DNA of 64,000 nucleotides. Source: Rana temporaria (lineage: Eukaryota > Chordata > Amphibia > Anura > Ranidae). The position numbers and the translations under genes were made by a program. Below the pieces are notes generated by a model. That model saw only the letters and a list, made by a program, of their open reading frames with translations, did not search any database and was not told the origin of the DNA. The stretch is taken from positions 87,632,286-87,696,285 of the forward strand of contig NC_053490.1 in NCBI RefSeq assembly GCF_905171775.1, written 5' to 3'. Each line of letters starts with the position of its first letter. Positions within the stretch are counted from its first letter, which is position 1. Shown one piece after another: positions 21,761 to 31,860 of this stretch.

Positions 21761-22034
21761 GGCTCCATGCACACTGGAGCTGATAAACTGCAGTTTATTG
21801 GAGTTTGGGCATTTTTTTTAAACCTAAAAAACGTCAAACGCCGATAAATGCTCAAAAACGTGGCTCGCCAGTGTTTTTTTTTTTGCGTTTTTGATCCATT
21901 AAAAAAAAAAAAACGTTAACGCTGAAAAACACTAATAAACGCTATTGCAAAAACGTTAAAACACTTTGAAAGATTCTCTGCAAAGCTACTGGCGTTTTTA
22001 TAATATTATTTTAACGTCCAGTGTGCATGAAGCC
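21761..22034. mobile_element. MITE with GGCTCCATGCACACTGGA ends
   Basis: The termini GGCTCCATGCACACTGGA and TCCAGTGTGCATGAAGCC are inverted copies. The interior is rich in AAACG and GTTTTT repeats (AAACGCTATTGC, AACGTTAAC). It resembles the element at 25372-25645, which has TTA duplications; here the flanks TTA and TCT are imperfect. Confidence 0.7.
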
Positions 22035-22489
22035 TCTACCAAGAAAAGGACTTGGCTGTCTACTGTAGGGTCCTACAAATGTGGAATAAATACCTGTAGA
22101 CATTGTTGAATGCACAGCAATACCAAATAAGTGAAGTTTCTATTTTCAGGTAAAACATTCCCTATACATCAATACAGAAACTGTACCAAAAACGTTCCTT
22201 ACATGATCTAATGTGTAGCCTGTGCACTTCAATATATTGTCTGTACTGTCTGTCCCTTTACAGTCCAAATAGGTAAATACTTTTTTGATGCTTCAAATAA
22301 ATGTAGTGCTACCCCCATAGGAGCTGCTAAGTAGTTTGTCCTTTTCCCTGTAGTTTCCACACAGCAAAAAAAACCTGTTTCAATCACTTTTCAGGTTCAT
22401 TAAACAGGGCTATGATTTTTTTATGTTTTTGTTTTATTAATAACTTGGATAGGTAGTGGGTAATGGTAGGATACTCCAGTAACCCTTAA
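22035..22489. other. Unassigned non-coding stretch
   Basis: About 450 AT-rich bases. Nothing recognisable as a gene, RNA or repeat family. Confidence 0.35.
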
Positions 22490-22524
22490 AGCGGTTGTAA
22501 ACCTGCAGATTTTTTTTTCTTTAA

Positions 22525-23824
22525 CCACTTCCCGCCCGGCCTATGGCCGATTTACGTCCGGGAAGTGGTTATGAAATCCTGACAGGACGTTCTAGAACGT
22601 CCTGCAGGATTTCATGCCGCGCGCGCCCGTGGGGGCGCGCATCGCGGCGATCGGTGATGCGGGGTGTCAGTCTGACACCCTGCATCTCCGATCTCGGTAA
22701 AGAGCCTCCGGCGGAGACTCTTTACCACGTGATCAGCCGTGTCCAACCACGGCTGATCACGATGTAAACAGGAAGAGCCGTCGATGGCTCTTCCTCACTC
22801 GCGTCTGACAGACGCGAGTAGAGGATAGCCGATCGGCGGCTCTCCTGACAGGGGGGGTTAGCGCTGATTGTTTATCAGCGCAGCCCCCCCTCGGATCGCC
22901 ACACTGGACCACCAGGGATGCCCACCCTGGAGCACCAGGGTGGGCAAAAAAAAAAAAAATGCCAGAAAAAAAAATAAATAAATAAATAAATAAATAAATA
23001 AAAAAAAAAGCATAAAGAAAAAAGATGCCAGTCAGTGCCCACACATGGGCACTGACTGGCAACCTGGCAAAAATCAGTGCTGCCACCCCAGTGTCCATCA
23101 GCGCCACCCCAGTGTCCATCAGCGCCACCCCAGTGTCCATCAGTGCCACCCCAGTGTCCATCAGTGCCACCCCACAGTGCCCATCCATGCCCAGTGCCCA
23201 CCTATCAGTGCCCATCTGTGCCACCCATAAGTATCCATCAGTGCCGCCCATGAGTGCCCATCTGTGCCGCCTATGAGTGCCCAGTGCCGCCCATGAGTGC
23301 CCATCAGTGCCGCCTATGTGTGCCCATCAGTGCCGCCTATGTGTGCCCATCAGTGCCGCCTATGTGTGCCCATCAGTGCCGCCTATGTGTGCCCATCAGT
23401 GCCGCCTATGTGTGCCCATCAGTGTCACATACCAGCGCCGCCAATCAGTGCCACCTCATCTGTGCCCGTCAGTACTACCTCATCGATGTCCATCAGTGCC
23501 ATCTCATCGTGCCCATTAGTGCCGCCATATCAGTGCCCGTAATTGAAAGAGAAAACTTATTTACAAAAAAATTAACAGAAAAAAATAAAAACGTAATTTT
23601 TTTTCCAAATTTTCAGCCTTTTTTTAGTTGTTGCGCAAAAAAAAAAATCGCAGAGGTGATCGAATACCACCAAAAGAAAGCTCTATTTGTGGGGAAAAAA
23701 GGACGCCAATTTTGTTTGGGTACAGTGTAGCATGATCGCGCAATTGCCATTCAAAGTGTGACAGTGCTGAAAGCTGAAAATTGGCTTGGGCGGGAAGCTG
23801 CGTAAGTACCTGGTATGGAAGTGG
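22525..23824. mobile_element. TTAA-target element with CCACTTCC ends, nested
   Basis: The ends CCACTTCCCGCC and ATGGAAGTGG lie between TTAA 22521-22524 and TTAA 23825-23828. The left part is a GC-rich foldback (AGAACGTCCTG, GTGATCAGCCGTG, GCTCTTCCT pairs); the right part contains the family string ACAAATAGAGCTTTCTTTTGG in reverse. Two minisatellites have grown inside, at 23078-23160 and 23235-23520. Confidence 0.85.
23078..23520. repeat. Minisatellites inside the TTAA element
   Basis: First block: a 21-bp unit, CAGCGCCACCCCAGTGTCC plus AT, in about four copies. Second block: a 23-bp unit, CAGTGCCGCCTATGTGTGCC plus CAT, in about six regular copies flanked by diverged ones. Frames through it encode low-complexity peptides only. 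Confidence 0.9.
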
Positions 23825-23899
23825 TTAAACCTGTAAGGCAAAAGGCATAATAAGCTAGTATGCACATACTAGCTCATTATGAAATACTTACCTTAGAAC

Positions 23900-24584
23900 C
23901 AGGCCCGGATTTCCCACAAGGCCACTGAGGCCAGGCCTTGGGGTGGCAGGGCATGGATTCCCCTGACGCCCGTAACATACAGTTAAGGACGGTGAGTTAT
24001 GGGGGAATCTGCTCCCTCGTTAACAAGTGATTGCGCCAAAATCTCTTGTAAAATGTGTGCTCCCTTCCGTCCTCCCCTCCCCCCCCACCCCACATACCTA
24101 TCTCTGCTGGCTCTATCTTCGCGACTCCGTCCTCCCCCCGGCCACACAGTGAGAGGGGAGAGCTGTGCTCTCAGTGCTAGGACTCCTGTTTTGGAGGTGA
24201 CAGGGTCAATGAAGAGAACCCATCACCTCCAATTGCTATCACACAGGGAAATGTTTTCTCCTGTATGATAGCAAAAAAGTTAAGTGAAAAAAAATAGGAA
24301 ATAATAATTAAATTAATAAAATAAAAAAGTAATTCAAAAGTAAAGAATAAGAAAAATAATAAGAAAATTATACAAAAATAAAAAAAAGTAAGCGACAAGC
24401 TACAAATTAATAAAAATAAAAAAAGTGATAAAAAAGTAGAAAAAAAATATTTGAACTAACCGTGCCGCCCCTGCCATCCGGTTGCCATTCTCTGTTGATT
24501 TGGGGGGGGGTAGTCCGGTTGGCGGGGAGGGGGTGCATTGCGGAACCTGGCCTTGGGGCGTCAGGGAGAGCAAATCCGGCCCTG
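23900..24584. mobile_element. Non-autonomous hAT element with perfect 8-bp duplication
   Basis: The ends CAGGCCCGGATT and AAATCCGGCCCTG are inverted copies, flanked by CTTAGAAC at 23892-23899 and 24585-24592. An 8-bp duplication and CAGGC/CCCTG ends are typical of hAT transposons. The interior is an A-rich tract (24270-24450) with no transposase. Confidence 0.9.
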
Positions 24585-24932
24585 CTTAGAACGAGGCGTC
24601 GGCAGGTGATCTCGGTTCACGCCAAGGGAGCTGACATTTTTCCTCGGCGTGACTTCCGGGTATAGCTGTTCCGGCGCTTTGAGTGGCCCGGAGCCGCAAT
24701 GTCATCACTCCCGGTCATGCGCGCGGGAGACTTCTTTCCTGACAAGAAAAATGCTGCCGGACCTTCAGCCTGGCACTCAGAGCGCATGCGCCACTGAAGT
24801 CAGCGGCTGCATGCAAAGGGATTATCTCCTAAACTGTACAGTTTATGAGATATTCTTTTTACCTACAGGTAAGCGTTATTATAGGCCTACCTGTAGGTAA
24901 AAGTGAAACAAAAGTGTATACAACCGCTTTAA

Positions 24933-25930
24933 AAACAATTTGAGGACACTGAACTTTCTCTTGTAGAATTGTGAGCCTTGCATAAGAAACTGATGGACTG
25001 AGCTTTGTAGTAGTAGTTAGACTGAGCTCTTCAAGACACAGGACACAGTGTCCCCTTTAATCCTGCTGACTCTAGCACAGAAGGGATGGCAGCTGCACAC
25101 AATCTCTAGGATCTCTCTCACCATTTTGTACCCACAAATGTCCTAGGAAAAATTGCCTCCTGCCAATATCATCAAAACAATATCACACTGTGATACCAGA
25201 CTAGATTGACAGTCCCTCAGTCAGCTTCAGCAACTCTCAGTAGCACAGGCCTCCAGGTAGCCACACTGAGACCTCAACACCCCTTTGGCACATGGCAGAA
25301 TGGCCCAGAGGGCTAGCAGCCACCCTAGGCTGTGATCTCCTCCTTGGGGGGAAAAGACCAGGCTGCTCTTAGAGCCCTTTAACACTGGTGCGTTTTTGCG
25401 GTAAAAATATCGCTATTAAAACGCTCATAAAACGCTCCCCATGCATCTCAATTGACCCTTTCACACTGAGGCGTTGCGCTGGAGGAGCGTTGAGAAAAGT
25501 CCTGCAAGCAGCATCTTTGGAGCAGCTTTTGAGCGCTGAAAAAAACGCTCCAAAAATGCCCCTCTCCATTTAAATTAATTAAAAACGCAGTGTTTTACCG
25601 CTATTTTAACGCTCCGCTATAGGCATTTCCAGTGTGAAAGGGCTCTTAGTCTCAGAGCATTCATACAGACTCCCAATCACCATCTGGGCCCCTCTCCACA
25701 GGGATTGGTCAGGGCTGTATAAATATTCAGCTGCTGTTTAGACTCTTCCTGCCCTCCTAAAGCCACTAAAACACAGAACAGGCCAGAACAATCAAACGTA
25801 GCCACACTGGTTAAAGTGAGCTAATCTAAATCTGCCTAACAACAAAATGCAGCACCACTGTACACAGTGAGACAGAACAAAATGTACCTAATCCTAGCAC
25901 CTATCTAAAAGGGTGCTACAAAAAGATGCA
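24933..25930. repeat. Long unclassified repeat, copy 2
   Basis: Diverged relative of the 19.6-21.2 kb stretch, sharing the GACTGTAT(A/C)AATATTCA and CCTAGCACCTA...GGGTGCT landmarks. It is interrupted by the TTA-flanked MITE at 25372-25645. No coding capacity recognised. Confidence 0.5.
25372..25645. mobile_element. Harbinger-like MITE with TTA duplication
   Basis: The ends GAGCCCTTTAACACTGG and CCAGTGTGAAAGGGCTC are inverted copies, flanked by TTA at 25369-25371 and 25646-25648. TTA fits the TWA preference of PIF/Harbinger. The interior has AAACGCTCC repeats in both orientations. Confidence 0.85.
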
Positions 25931-26335
25931 AAACATCTATCTAGTATTTCTAAATACTTTAGCGATACAGGAAACAACATTTTATAATTGCTGACCGTAA
26001 TGCAATAGTCCAATTGCCCTAACCCCCTTTTTTGTTTGGTGTCTGGTTTGTGGTCCAAAATCCAGTCTTTATTCAATTGTGTTAAAAAAAAGCGAATGAA
26101 CATTCACTTTTCTAACACTGAACCGTCTCTCTGCCAATCAGGTGCTCGGGTCTGTTACCTGTCACCTGATTGGCTGAAACTACAGGTGCCGCTATTGGAT
26201 GCCTGACGAGAGGAGAGGATGGGAGATGAGGACAGTGACAGAACAACAGCAGGAGACACATGAACCACCCCGCTCGTCACTGTCACCCGCTGCCCCACCA
26301 AGACAGGGTAAGTGCCGGGCAGACAGCGAGTGGGT
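25931..26335. other. Unassigned non-coding stretch
   Basis: About 400 bases with no clear coding or repeat signature. Confidence 0.35.
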
Positions 26336-26840
26336 GGGGGTCACACTGGTGGCATTAAAGGGCGCACTGGCAGCATTTAATGGGAACAGTGGCAGCATAT
26401 GATGGGCACACTGGCAGCATTTGATGGGCACACTGGCAGCATTTGATGAGCACACTGGCAGCATTTAATGGGAACACTGGCAGCATTTAATGGCACATTA
26501 GCAGCATATGATGGACACACTGGCAGCATTTGATTGCACAGTGGCAGCATATGATGGGCACACTGGCAGAGTTTGATGGGCACAGTGACAGAGTTTGATG
26601 GCACAATGGCAGCATTTGATGGGCACAGTGACAGCATTTGATGGCACAGTGGCAGCGTTTGATGGGCACAGTGGCAGCATTTGATGGCACAGTGACTGCG
26701 TTTGATGGGCACAGTGGCGTTTGATGGGCACAGTGGCAGCATTTGATTGGCACAGTGGCAGCTTTTAATGGCACAGTGGCAGAATTTTATGTGCGCAGTG
26801 GCTGCATTTGATGGGCACAGTGGCTGCAATTGATGTTTTT
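26336..26840. repeat. Minisatellite, 22-bp unit
   Basis: Unit GATGGGCACAGTGGCAGCAT plus TT, about 22 copies with variants (CACTGG, AGAGTTT). The reverse-strand frames through it are repetitive Cys/His-rich artefacts. Confidence 0.93.
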
Positions 26841-27091
26841 TTTTTTCTAAATATTTTCAGGTTGTTTGCGCACCCTCAAAAATTTTAAGCACCAGCCGCC
26901 ACTGCTATGGACTGAGTTATAGGCGGTATTTACACCTTCATTTATAAATTAAATAATGTCATGTATACCTTTATCCCTTTTTAGATTTTTCCCCTTTAAA
27001 CCACGGTGGTATTTAATTTGAATGCCTTGAGTTATGGCAATAAAGAGGTGAAGTTATGTGTTTAAAATGTGTGCACATATTTGAACCCTAA
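26841..27091. other. Unassigned spacer
   Basis: AT-rich. The segment CACCAGCCGCCACTG near 26890 looks like the end of a non-autonomous DNA transposon, but no partner end was found. Confidence 0.35.
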
Positions 27092-27257
27092 GGGCTCTTT
27101 CACACGGAGCGCCCGTTCAGGTCCGCCTGTCAGTTTTTTTTGCGGACCTGAACGGGCGCTCCGTGCTCCTTTATTGACATGCTCGCTGACATCCGACCCG
27201 CTCCGATCCGCTCCGATCCGCCAAGGTGTGACGGATGAAAAAACCTACTTTTCCATC

Positions 27258-27847
27258 CTGATTCAAAAAGAAGGGGGGAGGGAAGAGGGAGAGGGAGGGG
27301 GGGCAGGAAACTAAGAGCACAGAGAAGGGGGAAGAGAAAGAAGAAGAGACAGAGGAAGGAAGGGAGAGAAAGAAAAAGGAAGGGAAAGAAAGAAAGGAAA
27401 TGGCAAAAAGGAAAGAAAAAAAGAGAAAAAAAAGGGGTTTTGGATACACAAGGATAGCACTCACATTAAAATAAATGAATATTTTGGTGTATATTTACAT
27501 GACATATGGTCCATGTTTTGTCATGTAAATATACACCAAAATATTAATTTATTTTAATTTGATTTACACAAATTTTATGTTACTAATCTATTACACTATA
27601 TCATTGCAGATAATTTCCTGTTTTCTGTCACACATGTATTCCTCGTCTTCGTCCTGAAGAAGCCCCACGGCGAAACGTGCGTTGGCGACTTCTGAGGATT
27701 GTACATATAGTGATCATTTGTTGTAAATTATATTGTTCTATTATTGTTTGTAATTTAATATGCTATTAAACTATTTTTTATTATACTTCCTTGGCCTGAA
27801 AGTCTGACCATCAATGTCTACCTGTACCTGGTATTGTTTCCCCTTTA
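27258..27847 (+). mobile_element. Retroposed insert with 13-bp target duplication and hammerhead-like motif
   Basis: CTACTTTTCCATC occurs at 27245-27257 and again at 27848-27860, a 13-bp duplication typical of retroposition (LINE, SINE or Penelope-type). The insert holds a polypurine tract (27266-27437), a 39-nt-arm hairpin (27466-27504 and 27519-27557) and a hammerhead-like motif at 27640-27700. No reverse transcriptase is encoded, so it is non-autonomous. Linking it to Penelope-like elements is an inference from the hammerhead motif. Confidence 0.7.
27640..27700 (+). ncRNA. Degenerate type I hammerhead-like motif
   Basis: In order: TCCTC (27640-27644), loop GTCT, TCGTC (27649-27653), CTGAAGA (27654-27660), stem II GCC-CCAC-GGC, GAAA (27672-27675), a short stem III region CGTGCG, TT, then GGCGA and GAGGA. 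TCGTC pairs with GGCGA (one G-U) and TCCTC with GAGGA, forming stem I in two parts around an internal loop. One extra A (27661) lies between the CUGANGA core and stem II, which the consensus lacks. This copy may be inactive. Confidence 0.5.
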
Positions 27848-28107
27848 CTACTTTTCCATCTGTCTGGCGGATCGGATCGGATGAACACGGACAGAGCGGA
27901 GTGTGCGGGGACCGCCCTGTCATCTGCCGGCTCAGGGGGGTGATCAACGGAGCGATCCCCGCTGAGCAAGCGGAGGTTCACGGGGCGCATCATTACTGAT
28001 CCGCCCCATGTGAAAGGGGCCTAAGACAGGAGGTGCATTACTGGCAGAATCAGCAGGTGAAAAAAAAGAAGAAAACTAACATAGTTACCACATCCATGGT
28101 CTATTAA

Positions 28108-29709
28108 CCACTTGACCTCTGGAAGATTTATCCCCCTTCCTGACCAGGATGTTTTTTTGCGATACAGCACTGCATTACTTTAACTGAAAATTGCATAGTC
28201 ATGCAACACTGTACCCAAATAAAAGTTATGTCATTTTCCCCCACAAATAGAGCTTTATTTTGGTGGTATTTGATCACCACTGCATTTGATTTTTTTTGCG
28301 CTATCAACTAAAGAAAAAAAAACGTCAATTGTGAATTTTTTTTTTTATTATATTCTGCTATAAACACATCCAATAAAAAAAATGTTCAAATCGAATTTCT
28401 TCCAATTTTTTAGCCCAGAATGTATTCTGCTACGTTTTTGGTAAATAAAAATCCCAACAAGCGTATATTGATTGGTTTGCATGAATGTTATAGCGCCTAC
28501 AAACTACAGTATATTTATGGATTTTTTTTGTTATACTAGTAATGGTGGCAATCAGTGACTTATAGTGGGACTGCGATTTTGCGGTGGACATTCTGACACG
28601 AACTGACACTTTGCAAGAACCAGTGATACTAATACAGTGACCAGTGCTGAAAATATGTACTGTCACGGTAGTAATGACACTTGTTGGAAAGTTTAATATC
28701 TAGTAGCGATCAAGGGGTTAACTGTGTACCTAGCCAGTGTTTGTGTGTTAAACTGTGTGCTGCTTTTACTAGGAGAAGCAATGGATTCTAGTCCCTGCTC
28801 TGCAGGAACACAGAATCCATTCCTTCCCTGTGTCAGAACTGAGATAGGCATATCTCAGTTCTCTGTGTATTTTCGACGATTGGTGGGTGTCGGAGGACAT
28901 TGAGCACCTGGCACCCGCAGATCGGCTTCTGCGGTAAATTATCACAGCAGAAGCACCCCCCGGCAGCACGCGCATCCCCTTGCAGGCGGAAGTCCAGAAT
29001 TAAGTACCGTATTTATGGGCGTATACCGCGCACTTTTTTGCCCTGAAATTCAGGGCAAAATCGTGGGTGCGCGATATACGCCGATACCCGCTTCCCGCGC
29101 CGAGTTTGAACTACTGCGCCGGCATATACTGAGTGCAGTACACTCGTGTATAGTCGGGCAGGCTCGGCTCTTCTCGCAGTCACGTCCTGGACGTACAGGA
29201 CGCACAGGACGTGAGAGGAGACGAGCCTGCCCGACTAAACACGAGTGTACTGCGCCGGCATATACCGAGCGCAGTACACTCGTGTATAGTCGGGCAGGCT
29301 TGGCTCTTCTCGCAGTCACGTCCTGGATGTACAGGACGTGAGAGGAGACGAGCCTGCCCAACTATACACGAGTGTACTGCACTCGGTATATGCCGGAGCA
29401 GTAGTTCAAACTCAGCGCGGGAAGCGGAGATCGAGCGGGGAGGACACCGCAGAAGGACGCCGGACCCGACGAGGACACCACGGAAGCCGCAGACGGACGC
29501 CGGACCCGAGGAGGCCGCCGATGGACGCCGCGCAAGACACCAAAACTGTAAGTACTAAAATCTTTTTTCACAGGAATGCAGGTCCACTTTAGGGGTGCGC
29601 GCTATACGCCGGAGTGCGCAATACCCAAATAAATAAGGTATATATACGTGATGTGGCGCACAGTTGCTGCCCTGTAGCAGTAAAACTGCCATGGGAGGAC
29701 GGCAAGCAT
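28108..29709. mobile_element. TTAA-target element with CCACTTGACC end, holding a nested MITE
   Basis: The left end CCACTTGACCTCTGG follows TTAA 28104-28107, and the right end GGACGGCAAGCA precedes TTAA 29710-29713. The body contains the family strings ACAAATAGAGCTTTATTTTGG, GTATATTGATTGGTTTGCA and GGACATTCTGACACGAACTGACACTTTGC. Non-coding; a TA-flanked MITE sits at 29007-29638. Confidence 0.75.
29007..29638. mobile_element. Foldback MITE with TA duplication
   Basis: The ends CCGTATTTAT and ATAAATAAGG lie between TA 29005-29006 and TA 29639-29640. Subterminal GCGTATACCGCGCAC and GCGCTATACGCC are also inverted. Inside, an ACACGAGTGTACTGC/GCAGTACACTCGTGTA unit with GTCGGGCAGGCT is present several times in alternating orientation. 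No coding capacity. Confidence 0.75.
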
Positions 29710-29713
29710 TTAA

Positions 29714-30229
29714 GCTGCAATATATTACATTTTTGTTCCTGGATTTAGATACACTTTTAAACCTTATTGCTTGTTCTTGAGAAAATGATGTTATGAAAAT
29801 ACAGTACTTCTCACTGAGTAAGATTCTGACTTTAATGCCTTGCCAAACTTGGTCAAGTCAAAGAGTTATTTTCTCCTCTTTTAACATTGCTAGTTATAGA
29901 TACTGGGCAGCAGAACAATGTTGTTGTTGTGCAGGCACTTATAAGCCATAGATCATTTCCCTAGATGTCTCGGCTTTCTCTGCAGGATTCTGCTATTCTT
30001 TTGTATTTAGTAAAAATGTGTTTTAGAAGGACTGAAACAGGTGTGCTGTTATCTAACAGAGCAGAATGAAGACAAAAGAGGCTTTGTGGAAATTCAAAAT
30101 ATAAATCTCCTTCCAAATAAACATTCTTGTGCAAGCTGAACGTACTTGACGTCAGCATCCATATCTACTAGTAACTTACTATTTTAATGAGGGCATTGTG
30201 TACATGTTTACTTAGAGTCAGTGGCGTAG
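29714..30229. other. Unassigned, apparently single-copy stretch
   Basis: About 515 bases of ordinary composition without repeat hallmarks. No convincing exon was found. Confidence 0.35.
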
Positions 30230-30676
30230 CGTGGGGGGGCAGGGGGGGCGCAATATTTGGGGGGCACGAAATCCCGCACCAGCGTGTCACTTTTTTTTAA
30301 ATCTGTAAAATTCTATATAATGTGTCACAAGCCCGGCCGCCATTTTGCGTCAGCTGGCGCGCTGTGATTGGGCGAATGTGGTCATGTGCTGACGCTGCGA
30401 CGGGGCTGGCCAGTCACTGAACGTGGGCGGCGCATGCGCGAAGGCTGCTCCCGGAGGAGTCCCGCCCGCGCTTCTGTAAGCCGCCGCCACCTTCTCCTCT
30501 CCACCCTTCCTTCTCACCGCGCCGGATGTGCACTTCTGGGACTGGAAACTGAGTTTATATAGTGAAATGCAGGATTTGGAAATCTCTGACATTGTTTTTA
30601 TGATGAAATTTAAAAGCATCGGCACGTATCATGATCTCAGAGGTTTGCTAATCTGACAGAACACTGCTGATTTTAA
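30230..30676. other. Probable decayed hAT-like region
   Basis: It opens with CAGTGGCGTAGCG (30219-30231), a common hAT-type terminus, followed by G-rich sequence and a GC-rich middle (30330-30540). The right end and target duplication were not found. Confidence 0.4.
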
Positions 30677-30934
30677 CCACTTAAGGACCGAGCCTCTTTC
30701 TGAGATTTGGTGTTTACAAGTGTAGCACTACCCCGCCGGAGCTGCTGAATATTTTGGGCGGCATGTTACCTCTATCTTCTCGCCGTCCAGAGTAGTAGAA
30801 GAGAGTTGAAAAAGTTCAATGTCCACACTTTACACTTCTTTTTCTAAGATTTATTTGCAGAACTTGGTTAGAAAAGAAGAAATTGTTGGAGGGGTGGAAG
30901 GGTAAACAAGTAGGTAGGTTCAGGTGCCCTGGGC
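30677..30934. mobile_element. Left end of a TTAA/CCACTT element plus spacer
   Basis: TTAA 30673-30676 is followed by CCACTTAAGGACCGAGCC, the same end as the complete element at 39284, but the body breaks off near 30720. Confidence 0.5.
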
Positions 30935-31203
30935 CCTGTCACTGTTGGGGGCCCAAAGCAACCCCCAGGGGCCCGGAGGACCCCAGGGCCCCAGATGGCA
31001 ACCCCCCCTTTTTTTTATTTATTTTTAAATTAAAAAAAAAAAAATTATATATTTTTATTAAACGGACAATTTTTTAATATATTTTTATTTTATTTTTTAT
31101 TAAAGGGCCAATTTTTTTTTTAGAGGTCTGGGGGTCCCCAGGGGCCCATAGTTCCCCAGGGCCCCGGATGACAACCCCCCTTTTTTTATAAAAAAAAAAT
31201 CTT

Positions 31204-31244
<41 letters not shown>

Positions 31245-31351
31245 GTTTATTATTATTATTATTATTATAGGACCCAGAGGTCCCCAGGGCCCCGGATGGC
31301 AACCCCCCTTATTTTTTATAAAAAAAATTTTTTTTATATATTTTATTTCTT

Positions 31352-31427
<76 letters not shown>

Positions 31428-31860
31428 TATATATATTTTTTTTTTTTATTAAAGGGCTCAGAGTTCCCCAGGGCCCCATGTGGCAAACACCCTTTATCTT
31501 TTTTATAAATGTTTATTTTTGTTTATATATATATATTTTTTTTTTATTTAAGGGCCCAGAGGTCCCCAGGGCCCTGGATGGCAACCCCCCCTTTTTTTTT
31601 ATAAATGTTTCTTTATATATATTTTTTATTAAAGGACCCAGAGGTCCCGGATGGCAACCCCCTTTTTTTTGTAATTTATTTTTATTAAAAAAAAAATATT
31701 AAAGGGCCCAGAGGTCCCCAGGGCCCCAGATGGCAACCCCCTTTTTAAAATATATATTTTATATATATTTTTTATTTCTTTTTTTCTTTTTATTAAAGGG
31801 CCCAGAGGTCCCCAGGGCCCCGGATGGCTACACCCCTTTTTTATATATATTTTTCTTTAT
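30935..31860. repeat. Irregular tandem array of a GGGCCC-rich unit with AT microsatellite spacers
   Basis: A core reading AGAGGTCCCCAGGGCCCC then GGATGGCAACCCCC, followed by T-rich sequence and TATTAAAGGGCCC, recurs about eight times (near 30965, 31130, 31270, 31455, 31555, 31640, 31705 and 31800). Spacers are T runs and (TA)n, the longest at 31358-31425. Frames through it are artefacts. Confidence 0.85.

Larger units (their letters stand above)
22490..24928. mobile_element. TTAA-target element with AGCGGTTGTAAAC ends, carrying two nested elements
   Basis: The ends AGCGGTTGTAAAC and GTGTATACAACCGCT are inverted copies, flanked by TTAA at 22486-22489 and 24929-24932. Its own sequence is short (22490-22520, 23829-23891 and 24593-24928), including a CTACCTGTAGGTAAAAGTG segment near the right end. 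The rest is a CCACTT-type TTAA element (22525-23824) and a hAT-type element (23900-24584). Confidence 0.85.
27092..28021. mobile_element. Harbinger-like MITE with TAA duplication, split by a retroposed insert
   Basis: The ends GGGCTCTTTCACACGGAGCG and ATGTGAAAGGGGCC lie between TAA 27089-27091 and TAA 28022-28024. The MITE's own arms are 27092-27257 and 27848-28021. The middle is a 590-bp insert with its own 13-bp duplication. Confidence 0.85.

Noticed and set aside
22757..23251. 164-codon minus-strand frame with repeated VALMDTG
   Set aside because: It is the translated 21-bp minisatellite inside a TTAA element.
26377..26829. Cys/His-rich 150-codon frame resembling a metal-binding protein
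   Set aside because: The pattern is generated by the 22-bp minisatellite; no start context or non-repeat sequence supports it.
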